In this document: positions 1-11,116 of the stretch, piece by piece
Numbering within the stretch: position 1 is the stretch's first letter
How the letters are laid out: each line of letters starts with the position of its first letter
Assembly (NCBI RefSeq): GCF_016808095.1
Contig: NC_068970.1
Location: forward strand, 36,304,630-36,368,629
DNA from: Vigna angularis
Taxonomy: Eukaryota; Streptophyta; Magnoliopsida; Fabales; Fabaceae
DNA: 64,000 bases
Direction: 5' to 3'
Position numbers and translations under genes: made by a program
The notes under the pieces: generated by a model
What the model saw: the letters and a program-made list of their open reading frames with translations, nothing else
The model's database searches: none
Told to the model about the DNA's origin: nothing

Positions 1-1007
1 ATTTGGTGTGACATCTAACAACATTTGTGTGAGGGACTCTAAGCATTGCTTGGGAATGTTCCAATTAGACTTGCAAGCTAGAAATCTAACACATATTGAA
101 ACTTTAGAGTCTATCGCCCCTTCAGATAATAGTTGATTTGCATATGCCAACAAATAAACTTTTCAACTACTATAACAAGACTCCGTCAAACCACTTCTAC
201 CATTATAACAACAATCATACATCCAAGCACAACTCAAAGGAACATCATCCATGTTCTATAATAAGGGAATGAATGAAATAGTTGTCCAAGTAATCTTGAT
301 CTAATAAAACACATTATTAAGACAAAGTCATAATGAATTAAAACAAAAACAACCATCATAAGGTGGAAAACTTAAGCAAAAGACACTTCATCCTTCTACC
401 TTGTTTCTTTGAATCTTAAACATTATGTGATGTAGCGAAATATACCTCTAGTTTTTGGGTTGGTATTGATTATATCCTATTAAATTTTTGTATGCCTATT
501 TTCAGACACCAATGGGAACTGGACACCTTCAGAAGGCACAAGAATAATGTTTCATGTGTTATGTTCCATTCCAAACAACATATCATTATGCCAAATTTTG
601 AACATAAAAGTATTCAAATATAAACCTAAAATATTGATTCTTGTGTTTCTATGAGTTCTTAATGCCAAGAGAAGTAGAAGTACTTTCGTTTCTAAGGCTG
701 AGAGAAACGTAAGAAGTCTAATATGGGACTTCTTAAGTCCTAATACTACTTAAGTCCAATATGAATTTAAAAACTAAAACCTAAGACTACTTAAGTTGAA
801 TGTGGGACTTAAATACTAAAACTTAAGACTACTTAAGTCTAATGTGGAGCTTAAATACTAACACCTAAGACTACTTTACTCCAATATGGGACCATTTTCA
901 CCATGCACAAAAAAAATAGTAATCAACACTTATAGTAGTAAACAATAGTAAGACATGTTTTATAGAAGTATGAACTTAATGTTCTCATTTAAAGAAAAAA
1001 AGTAAAT
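1..1007. other. intergenic DNA with a short tandem repeat
   Basis: No open reading frame of useful length and no family I recognise. The only clear structure is the 42-bp tandem repeat at 710-892, listed separately. Base composition is AT-rich like the rest of the intergenic DNA. Confidence 0.4.
710..892. repeat. 42-bp tandem repeat, about four units
   Basis: Units begin taagt(c/t)(c/t)aat(a/g)tg and end ctaagactact. Full units lie at 751-791 (41 bp), 792-833 (42 bp) and 834-875 (42 bp), with diverged partial units at 710-750 and 876-892. The units differ by several substitutions, so the array is old. No coding potential. Confidence 0.75.
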
Positions 1008-1795
1008 TCCATGTGATGAGTGCATGAAATTGGTAGATTACCCTTCTTGCATGTTCATCATGAAAAAATTGGACTACTTAACATCTTAAACCTAATAAAT
1101 GAAATCCAAGTTCACATTGTGTGTGCTAGATTTAATGATTTGCCCCCTTGTCCAAATAAATATTGAACACCCAAGGAAGCACAATAGGCTATCTCTCAAT
1201 TTCACCTTCTTCCAATAGAGTTTGGAAAGAGTAACTTTCCAATTTAAATCTTTTAATCTTGAGTAGAATGCTAACTATCAAAAGAGTATGTAAATCCTTA
1301 TCTCCACAAAGATCCATATGCAATTTCTTTTACCTTCACTTTTAAGCATGTGTTGTGTGCAGTTTCAACCCATGCTAAAACTTCTCATTGACCAATACAA
1401 ATGAGTGTTTGCAACATGAGTTGAAAGTTTACATAAAACATGCTCAAAAGCGAATGTCAAAGACAATATAGAGAGATCTTTATGGAAATAGGGATTTACA
1501 TTCTCTTTTGATAATTGGTAATCTACTCAAGATTAAGATATTTAAATTACAAAGTTACTATTTCCACACTATTCGAAGAAAGTGATATTGAGCTTATTGA
1601 AACTCAACAAGAGACAAACTATTGAACTTCCATAGGTGTTTAATATTTATTTGAAAAAGAGTAAAAAATATTTAATCAAGCACGAAGAATGTGAACTTGA
1701 AATGTCACTCTTATTGAGTTTAAGATGTTAAGTTATTCCTTTTTTCATGATGACCATGTAAGGAGAGTACTCTAACCATCTTAGACACTTGTCAC
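1008..1795. repeat. long imperfect inverted repeat (hairpin locus)
   Basis: Two arms of about 385 bp face each other with almost no spacer. The left arm (about 1008-1390) and the reverse complement of the right arm (about 1399-1795) match at roughly 75-80% by eye. Matching landmarks include the stretch ending gatcttaatcttgagtag-like at 1250-1265 against 1528-1545, the 'aacatcttaaac' blocks at 1079-1092 against 1717-1730, and the centre ctcatt...aaatgag at about 1385-1404. A transcript across it would fold into a long, mismatched double strand. It carries no protein reading frame and I could not identify a target duplication. Confidence 0.75.
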
Positions 1796-3050
1796 ATACA
1801 ATCTTATGGGGAACCATGAAATCATATGTCCATTCATTTTCTTTGACCATAAACTTATAGACAACAAAAAACAAAGGAACACGCTAAAGTAAAAGACAAC
1901 CAACTCAATACATAAACTACGAAAACAATAAGCAACAATTGCATTTTTAGACTAACAAATTGAAACTAATTTCTAAACTATGTAAGAATCATCAAGTGAA
2001 TAAAGCCATATAAAACTAAACTAACATAGTAAAAGCAAACACAAATTCAAAACAACAAGGCAAAAAATAAAAAATAAAAAATTAGACCAATAGTAGTTCG
2101 AATACAAAACAGAAATACCACAATAAAAAATTAAGAAAAACACAAACACCAACATAAGAAAAATGGAATGTCAAATAAGTCTGAGTACAATATATCATAT
2201 TTAAGAAATTGCACACTTCAAAAATTACAATCTTAACAAATTGTAAACTTAACAATTACACCACAACATTAGAAAATCATTTGCCTTGAGTTATACTCAT
2301 ACAGACTCAGTACATTTTCGCTAAACAAAATTAGTCCACAAAACACAAAATAGGAAAACATAAAGGTGACCAAACACACTTAATAGACTAAGAGAAATAT
2401 TTGAAAAAATCAAACATAGGAATCACGAGCATAAACATATACTCAAAATTTTCCCTTTTTTGTAAACCAAAACTACACATTATCGTCAACTTTTCATACA
2501 ACACAACAAATTCCAAATATGAAAAAACCTTACCTTGACGATCAATGACCAGTAGAAGTGGTGGTGCCACCAATGAATTTAAGACCAAATGTAACTATTT
2601 GTTGGATATTTAAAGGCGAAATCGATTTCAGATAATAGGTAATAGGTAATTGGGATTGAGAAAATAACAAAGAAAGTACATCAACTTTAGGAAAATTGAA
2701 TTTGAAAAAGATGGTTTAAATGAAAACCTAATTTAATTTTGTAGAAAAAATATTTTTCGTAAAAAGGAAAAAACAAAAATGTCGAACAAGAAAGGAAGCT
2801 TAGTATATTTAATATCAAATTTTGACTCAATTTCATCCTCTCAATTATCGATAGAAACATCCATTAGTAACACAAATTCAAATTTCTTATTATCCAGAGT
2901 AAACACCTACACATCATTGTGAATCCAAATATTTATTGATAACAAAAATTGTAATATTTTAAGTTGATTTTATCAAAAAAATTCGTTACTAATGAAAAAA
3001 AATTTCATAACTCTATAATTATTAATATGAAATTCATCACTATAGTTTTG

Positions 3051-3106
<56 letters not shown>

Positions 3107-3796
3107 CTATGGAAAATTTAGCCTCATCAATACAAATCTAATACTTTAATAACATTCATGAGTTTATATATGCACTTAATTTACCAATCAAATATCTATA
3201 GGCATAAATCAATTACAATAATTAATACATGTTATAAGGTATTATATTGTATTATACTTGACTTTACTCAATGAGTAAATGAACAATAATCATTCGCAAA
3301 AAAAACAAAATATAATAATAATAATTCTACTCACTAAAAAGTAAATAATAATCATTCTTCGTAGAAATAATTCAATACATAAACCACTTTGCTTATATTA
3401 TATTTTTAATTCCCTTGTGATATGCACTTTGCTTTTAAAATTCCCATAAGCTTAAGAAAAAGCATAAATGCAATTATTGTGTCAGTAAATATACCTGATA
3501 CCGCTTTGTTTATTTTATTCTTAATATTTGCATAATTGAGATTCATTTTAATGTCTTTGTCGTACGAAAGAAATTTTAAAAAAAATAATTTTAAAATATA
3601 TAAAATCTTAATTTGCATATTATTAATTGACTCCAGAATTCATGATTATCTTAACGAAACCTCTCAATTTAGTTTCCGACATAAAGTTTGTTTGATCTTT
3701 ATTAGAAGTTTTTTCACTAGGTTAATTTTTATGATTATTTTACTTTACACTTACATTATTTATTAAATATTTATTTTAATAATTTTTACGTTGATG

Positions 3797-3797
<1 letters not shown>
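1796..3797. other. AT-rich intergenic DNA
   Basis: No gene that I can support. It contains a TA microsatellite at 3055-3101 and A-rich tracts. The short open frames here lack coding character and are treated as chance. Confidence 0.4.
3055..3101. repeat. (TA)n microsatellite
   Basis: Uninterrupted alternating TA of about 47 bp, read directly from the sequence. Confidence 0.95.

Positions 3798-3872
<75 letters not shown>
3798..3872. repeat. (TA)n microsatellite
   Basis: Uninterrupted TA run of about 75 bp directly abutting the foldback element that begins near 3880. Confidence 0.95.
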
Positions 3873-3874
<2 letters not shown>

Positions 3875-3879
3875 GTTTG

Positions 3880-4348
3880 CTAACGCACATACTACTGTTT
3901 TTCAGTTGATATATTTTAGCAATGTATACTGGATTTTAGTAGACAAAAATATCCTTATATATATCATGGATTCTAACTTTTAAGGTTAAGGATATTTTAA
4001 TAATTTTCATTCTCAAAACTAAAAAAAACCACTAAATCCTTACTCACCTCTCTCATTCCTCTCAACTCTTTCTCTTTCATCTCTCTCACTCCAATCTTTT
4101 TTCTGTCACGGTAGGGATGGCAGAGAAAAGGTTGAAGTGAGAGAGATGAAAGAAAAAGGATTGAGAGGAATGAGAGAGGTGAGTAATGGTTTAGGTTTCT
4201 TTTTTTTAGTTTTAAGAATGAAAATTATTAAAATACCCTTAACCTTAAAACTTAGAATCCATGATCTATAAGGATATTTTTTTCTACTAAAATTCGATAT
4301 ACATTGTTAAAATGTATCAACTGAAAAACAGGCGTACACACTTTAAAG
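3880..4348. mobile_element. foldback MITE-like element
   Basis: The whole segment is one inverted repeat. The left arm (about 3880-4112) pairs with the right arm (about 4118-4348). The outer landmark is ctgtttttcag at 3895-3905 against ctgaaaaacag at 4321-4331. The inner arms are CT-rich (cacctctctcattcctctc near 4046) against GA-rich (gaggaatgagagaggtg near 4165). Identity looks near 85-90%. There is no coding capacity. The outermost 17 bp are diverged and the left flank is a TA microsatellite, so a target duplication cannot be read. The structure suits a non-autonomous, probably Mutator-type MITE, but the family is inferred. Confidence 0.7.
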
Positions 4349-4934
4349 GAGGGTTTGTGAATTGTTTGTGAGAAAGAACAATTGATGTGTTCCTTTAAAG
4401 GTTGAAGAATTTATCAACTCAAAGGAGGGTGTTAAAGATTAAAAGGAAATATTCTTTGAAACTAGCGAAAATGGAGAAAAAAAACAGAAGTAAAAATTGA
4501 AAAAAAAATGTAGAAAATAATATATTTTTAATTAGAGTTTCCTCTCAACCTTCTTAAACAACTTTTGTTATATTGTTACAGGTAAGATTGTGTACTTCAA
4601 AAGTGACTTAATTTACTTGTGCTTTATCTTAACTTTTCACTTCATAACCAGATTTGCATACTTCAAATTTCAACATTAAAAATATCAAGAAAAAAGGAAA
4701 AAGATGTATTCAATTTTTTTCTTCCACGATCTCCATCCATTTAATAGTATGTATGTGTTAAAATTATGATTGAAATTTTCATATGTTTATTTATTTGAAT
4801 GAAGTCATATATTACAAATAACCACAAGATTATTGTAATTAATAAAAATTTCATATAGAAGCTTTTGTTAAAATTATAATTTCATGTACTAAGAGCATCC
4901 AAAATTATTTATCTTAATCTTGTAGGTATTACAA

Positions 4935-4936
<2 letters not shown>

Positions 4937-4995
<59 letters not shown>
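4937..4995. repeat. (TA)n microsatellite
   Basis: Uninterrupted TA run of about 59 bp. Confidence 0.95.
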
Positions 4996-4996
<1 letters not shown>

Positions 4997-5295
4997 CTAC
5001 TAAAAACAAAAATACTCTCCGAACTAAGTTGTTAGAATGAGTTTTTAATTTAATTTTATCAATTTTACCAAGTTGTTGTTAAAGTGAGTTTTCAACTTAA
5101 TTTTGTAAATATTACCACAAATGATATTTAAAATTTATTTTCATTAATTTCTTTTATATAATAGGAGTGGTGAGGCCAATCCATTGCAAAATGTGGCAAT
5201 TTGAAGTCTCTTATGATATATTAAAAATTCAAGTTTAAAATTTTTTTATGTATTTTTTTAATTATTTTTGGATTTTAAAAAGATTAAAACATATG

Positions 5296-5296
<1 letters not shown>

Positions 5297-5333
<37 letters not shown>
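5297..5333. repeat. (TTA)n microsatellite
   Basis: About twelve TTA units in a row. Confidence 0.9.
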
Positions 5334-5336
<3 letters not shown>

Positions 5337-5461
5337 ATTTTGTCTTCCTAGAAAATTAATAATCAAATAAAATTTAAAGTAAGCAAATAATATTTTATAT
5401 TTTTAATTATTTTTCTACTTTAATTGATTTTTATAAAATAATAATTTTATAAGATTGTTTG

Positions 5462-5587
5462 TGTAACATTCCAATTTTCATAATGTTCAATTATTATATG
5501 ATTCTTCGCATTTTTAATAATACAAAAGAGTTAACTCAAGAAAATATATAAATTGTTATTACAATTATCGAGATATAACATATAATA

Positions 5588-5644
<57 letters not shown>

Positions 5645-7726
5645 TCTTACAGTATAAAAGATATACCACATTGAACCAAAAGTGTAATATAATCTATACA
5701 AAACAAAAAAATAAAGACTCTAAGCCTCAGTTTCACCACCCGTTAGCACCTACTCACCAAAGACATCTCCCTCTTCTCACACTATTAAGATGATCATTGT
5801 CAAAGAAAAAACAACACACAAACACAAAAAAAAACAGAAGTGTAAGCTAAAGTACCAATGAACATTCATACAATTTGAATAATTAATATCTCAATAATTC
5901 TTAAAATCAAACAATACAAAAATAAACATATCAACTCTAGACTTTGATCATTCGTATACATGTATTGATGTCAGACTCATCGGGACGTACTCCGTGTGTG
6001 GTGAAACAACTTGCCTACATCAAACTACCACACATCAAGGTTAATTCGTTAAACATTTTTAGCCAATACATGAGCATCAGACTAAGGACCTCCTATTACT
6101 CTTCACGAGATAATCATCATTTTCTACTTGAGATTGGAAGTTATTAAGAGTGTCAAAATCATCCCTCAATCCTAAAGGCTCTACTTCGATACATCACACT
6201 ACCAAACAATAATAAGAATTTCTCCATGGAATCCTTTTCACAACATACTTAATTCACACTTTCCATTTCATTAGAACATCATCATACATATAACACATAC
6301 ATGAGTACTATTATCCATTCTAACTATAAAATAAACATTCATCGAATCAATTTACATAATTCTAAGCCAAATCAAGAATAAAAAAACATAGAAAATAAAC
6401 ACTACTACAAAACAGGGAGTGCCCCATGCTCAAACCCTCGCTCGACAACTCAAACCTCTCACCCAACAAATTATAGGAAAAAAAGGTTTAGAATTGTGAG
6501 GGAAAATTGGTGCTCAATGTCCTAGAATACCACTCAACGCCCAAAAAAAAGTGGCTCATTGACTTAGGCAGCGCTCAACGCCCAAAAATATGAGACTCGA
6601 TAGTTTTCTAGCACTCAGTGTCATACTAAAGCCGCTTAGCGCTATACTAAAAACCAAGAACTTCATTTCTGCGAATTGGGGAACTAGGGACCAGTTCAAA
6701 TGACTAAATTCGTATTCCTAACTCAATGGAGAGTTCTAAAATAAGTTTTGACGTCAAATTGAACACCAATTCGCTCAATTGATTCAGAATCACTTATTCC
6801 TTAATTCAACACTAAACCATTAACTCATATATCAGATTTCACATATTTCAGATAATATTTTAATGAACTAAATGGCTAACTAAGTCCTGATTGACTCAAA
6901 AACAAACTTCAAACATTTGGTTTCTTCTTAAATAAACTCCTCTAGAATTTCACCTGTTTAAACCCAAAATTTTAGATAAAAAACCAACCATTTATCTAAC
7001 CTATTATCAAACTAAAGTTCAGTAGCTAATTGATCAACCAAACCAGCAACCTATCATCCACATATCGTCAAGAATTAAACATAATTCAGCAAGCAATCAC
7101 AACAAGTCTCTTCCAACACACATTTATATTAAGTTTAGGAAATTATACCACAACAAAACAGAATCTCAAACAAGCTTAATCTCTAAATCAAACTCAAGCA
7201 TACCAATTCAAATTATCAAAGCACTAAAACAATATAAAAGAGGTATTTAGCTTGTTACACCTAATAGAAGCTTAAACAACTCAAAAGGACCTAAAATCGT
7301 TTTTTGAGCTCAAAAAGCTCTATTTGTAGTTACAAACCACGAAATCATGATTAAGGTACTTGGTTAGAACATTGATCAACATATAACCTAATGGAAAATT
7401 TAGATGACACATGCATTGTAAAACTGCTTACATGTATAGGAAAAAAATGGGAAAACTAAAGAAAAGAGCAGAAACTAACTTACTCTTTTGCAAGAACTAT
7501 TCGCTAGACTATAAGATATTGTCATGGTGATCACTTTGGTACCCTCTGGTCTTCAAACAGATGACCCAACAGATAAAAATCAGAGAGAAATGAAAACTCT
7601 AGAGGAAATTGTTTTTAAAGAGATAATGTGACTTGAAATAATGAAACTCATCCTATAAAGTTTCTATTTATACTTTTAACTTTTGTCATTAAAATATTCA
7701 AGTTTTGTTAGTTAGGACACACCACA
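5462..7726 (-). mobile_element. LTR-like retrotransposon repeat, copy 1
   Basis: The segment shares an order of motifs with 58684-60620. It starts tgtaacattccaattttca (against tggaacattctaattttca), has a block like 'gactaaggac(c/t)t' followed by 'ataatcatc', then CG-containing text built from ctc(g/a)cc(c/a)aacg-like motifs, and ends in a leader-like block with gagagaaa and a stretch ending tttctatttata. Read on the minus strand it would start TGTGGTGTGTCC and end GGAATGTTACA, which resembles the termini of the solo LTR at 11117-13712. The flanking bases do not give a matching 5-bp duplication, so the right border is approximate. A TA tract (5592-5642) interrupts it. No coding region. Confidence 0.45.
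5592..5642. repeat. (TA)n microsatellite
   Basis: Uninterrupted TA run of about 50 bp inside the LTR-like repeat. Confidence 0.95.
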
Positions 7727-8959
7727 AATTTTAAAAGATAATTTTTCTAGCATCTTATCGTTTTTTTTTATTTTGATAATAGACTCAACATTTTACTAAC
7801 ATAATTTTGTAGAAAGGCTTACAAAATAAAAATGAAGAGAGTAAAAAATTAAAATATTTTAAAATGATTGACATGTTATTATCTTTCAAATAATATAAAG
7901 ACCATATTAACTTCTTTTAAATTAATTAATAATTGAATTGAGATAAAAAATAAATAAACTATCACCTTAAAAAAAAACCTTTTCAAATATTGAGTTCTAA
8001 AACTAGTAGTACGTATTTAGTGAGAGGACCACCATAGGATATAATTATTTTAGGTAACGTTGTTTACATAAACATTTAAGTGGATGTAATTTATGGATAT
8101 AATTTATTATGTTGGATACTTTTAAGAATTTAAATTGTCTTATTCTTTGTTTATATATATACTAAATTCTAAATAATTATAATACTTATCTTAAGAAATA
8201 TATTTTCTGTTTATGTTAACTTACATAATCAAATTGTATAAAAAGGATTTATATCTACCAATATAGTATAATTGATGTACCAAAATTAAAGATTCATCTA
8301 TAGAAAAAATATGTGAACAAGATAAGATAATCCTACTTGTGTTTTGAAAATTATAAAATGCATCCTCTTAAGAATTATAAGTGTTATTTTACACATTTCT
8401 CTTGTGGAAAATGCAATCCCAAACGCAAAGCCAAGTTACAACAAGTGAAAGAAGCCTAGTCTAACTGTATTCTTCAGTCATGCTAACGGAACGTTCCTAT
8501 CCTTTTATAGAAAATATAAAGACCTCTAAGCATGGAAACAAGCTCGGTGCAAATTAAAAAATATATTTAAATATTTACTCCATTTTAATGCAATCTAAGG
8601 ATTATAATTTTTTTCATTTTATTCCTCTTAATAAACTTTTTTCTCACGTGCTATACTTCCTTTATGTATATGTTAGAAATGACAGCAGATAGTGTAAATA
8701 TTAAACTGAGTCAGTGCTACCGAAATAGTGCGTTTTTATTCACAAATTAAGCACCATATATTAAACAAAATAGTTTGGCCAAATAATAAGTGATCACAAT
8801 GATTATCCTTAAACAATTTAACCCTAAAGTTGGACAACAATAAATTACGTCCATGTTCTATATTTTATTTACTATAAAAAAAACTTGTAAACATGAATAT
8901 AAATTAAAAAGCATTTCAGCCTTTTGCAAATAAAAAAAATCAAGTGAGAAGCACCCATC

Positions 8960-9053
8960 CACGTGCACCGACACGTGACTCGAAGTACGTTCGCGGTATG
9001 GCACTCACCAAAAAGCACCTTATCTTTTACACGTGCAAAAAAAGGCGCACGTG
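8960..9053. promoter_or_regulatory. cluster of four CACGTG (G-box) motifs
   Basis: Perfect CACGTG hexamers lie at 8960-8965, 8972-8977, 9030-9035 and 9048-9053. G-boxes bind bZIP and bHLH factors, and with flanking ACGTG context serve as ABRE elements. Four in 94 bp of AT-rich DNA is far from chance. No gene start can be identified close by on either strand, so the target is unknown. Confidence 0.5.
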
Positions 9054-9251
9054 TCTGGGATTAGACTAGATGATTACTCCAAATCAAATCGTTGTGGTTT
9101 GCATTAATTATATAATTTAAGGAAGATTTAAGATCGCGTGCACATGCAGGGCACGTTGAGGTTATGTGTCTACTTTCGATGCTCCCAACGACGCCGTCAA
9201 AGAAATAAAACTTACCAACACGATAAGTGTACACTAGCGTCCAAAAACAAA

Positions 9252-9273
9252 CTGTTGTGAAATGACACAACAG
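9252..9273. repeat. short perfect inverted repeat
   Basis: CTGTTGTG and CACAACAG are separated by 6 bp (AAATGA), giving a perfect 8-bp stem about 200 bp from the G-box cluster. Function unknown; it may be chance. Confidence 0.5.
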
Positions 9274-11111
9274 CCCTTACACTAAAATTTTTGAAATGGG
9301 TGGTGTGGATGAAGACAAGCTCTAAGCTAGAAGTAGAAAAGAGGAGAAGATGATAAATAATTTGATTAAAAAGAATTATTATTGTATTTGAGAAAAGTTT
9401 GAAGCAAAGCAATGGGGTGAGAAGAGAAGAAGGAAAAATGAAAAGGTTGTTGGTGGGGACCATTGACAGAATGGAGAGGTATAGATAGATTGATGAGAGA
9501 GAGAGAGAGAAGGAAATAGTGAAGTGGGGGCATGATGTTGTTCATTCACAGCTCACCTGTTTTGTTTTATAATTGAAACTGCGAATAAGCCATGTGATTG
9601 TTTTTGGAGACTTGTTGCCGCATTTAAGTTCTCTTCTTCAACTGCACTCTCATTCATTTCCTTTCTTCCCATCAAATATAACCTTCTCAATTTTTATCAT
9701 CTTATCTTCGGACAAACTATTCATTTTTCATCAAAAAACTAACCTTTCACTACTGTAACTTCAAATTTCGTTTTTTCTCTTTCTACTTTCTCTTATAAAT
9801 CTAATATTTTAATGCCACATCGTCTTTTTAAGACATTTCCTATTCTATAAATGTCACTCAATCAATTTGTAACTTAGGAAATAATGTGAAAAAAAAAAAC
9901 AAATAAAAGAACATACAAAAAATTTTAAAAATGGAATTTTTAGGTAACTGGATACAGGAGAGAATAAAAAAAATGTAAAAACAAAAATCTTTTCTTTTTG
10001 TTTGGTTGGAAGGGAAGTTTTATAAAGTGTATCTGAAAATAATATGAATATAATGAAAGGAGATGTTTTTAAATAATGCAAAGAACATATTAAATAGTAA
10101 CTGTCAAATTAAATTACATATATATAATTCAAATGTAAGAATGATATTAAAAATAACAAAAAATATTGTTCGTGATTTATTAAAACTTAAAAATATTATA
10201 TATGATTACTTTGTTGGTATGAAATGAAATACTAAGACATACGTTACTTAATTGAATTACACGTTTAAAAATAATATAGTTATTTTAGTTTAAAATATTT
10301 TTTATTATCTTTATTATTATTACCTTTATTTTATTATTATAAAATTATAAAATAATTGAATTATAATTAAAAATAAATATTTTATAATTTTAGTTTAAAT
10401 TGAATTACACTTTTTTATATTATAAAATAATAAAATTATAATTATAAAAATAAATATAAATAATTTTTATAATTATATTAGATATAATTTTTATTTATTG
10501 TATAGGTAAATGTTTTTATAAATATTCATTTTATTAGTTTAAAATATTAATAAGTACAAAAACTAAACTAAAAAATAATTAAATTTTAAGAAAATACCAT
10601 TTAAAGATTAAAATTAATAAATAATAATTTTAGTTTAAAAAAATTATTTATTAAAAAAAGTAAACACGACAATGGTCATTAATGACATAACTTAGTAACG
10701 GTCTTATTTTGATAGTTTGTGTCAAAACTAAATTATCCAAAATTAAAGATAAAGACTAAAAAAACATTAAGAAAAAGTATAACAACTGATAATTTTTGAA
10801 CGAAATGGTCAAACAGATACCACTAATATAAAGTCATTAATATTGTCCCTGATCACACAAAATTATATTTATAAAGATTTAAAAAATATTTAATATTTTA
10901 AAAATTAATAATATTTAAATATTAATCAATTTAAATTTTTAAATTTCATATCTATAAATATAATATGCTTGATTTTAGTATTTTTTCTAATTTCCTCTTA
11001 AATTTAAAATGTCTTTTTTCACTTTATCCTGTATTACAATTTAATATTGATTATAAATTAAAGCATATGCCATTTTCATCAAATGTTTATTTAAATTTGA
11101 ATTACCCATGG

Positions 11112-11116
11112 ATACA
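11112..11116. repeat. left 5-bp target site duplication (ataca) of solo LTR
   Basis: ataca immediately before the LTR matches ataca immediately after it at 13713-13717. Confidence 0.75.

Larger units (their letters stand above)
4349..5461. other. AT-rich intergenic DNA with microsatellites
   Basis: Holds a TA tract at 4937-4995 and a TTA tract at 5297-5333. No open frame or motif with coding character. Confidence 0.4.
7727..11111. other. AT-rich intergenic DNA with one G-box-rich patch
   Basis: Mostly low-complexity AT-rich DNA; 10100-10960 is extremely AT-rich. The exception is 8940-9560, which is less AT-rich, carries four CACGTG boxes and a short GA tract (9496-9511), and could be a promoter or transcribed region. 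I could not assign a protein or a known miRNA to it. Confidence 0.35.

Noticed and set aside
2964..3149. Open frames rich in YIYI across TA tracts
   Set aside because: They read through alternating TA (also at 32362-32553 and 57253-57450). They are artefacts of microsatellites, not proteins.
9136..9163. Possible miR164-like sequence (gcagggcacgt)
   Set aside because: Only about 11 bases agree, and I see no complementary star strand nearby that would form a precursor hairpin.
9453..9475. miR156-like 'ttgacagaatggagagg'
   Set aside because: It differs from miR156 at several positions in the middle and 3' part, and there is no matching star arm.
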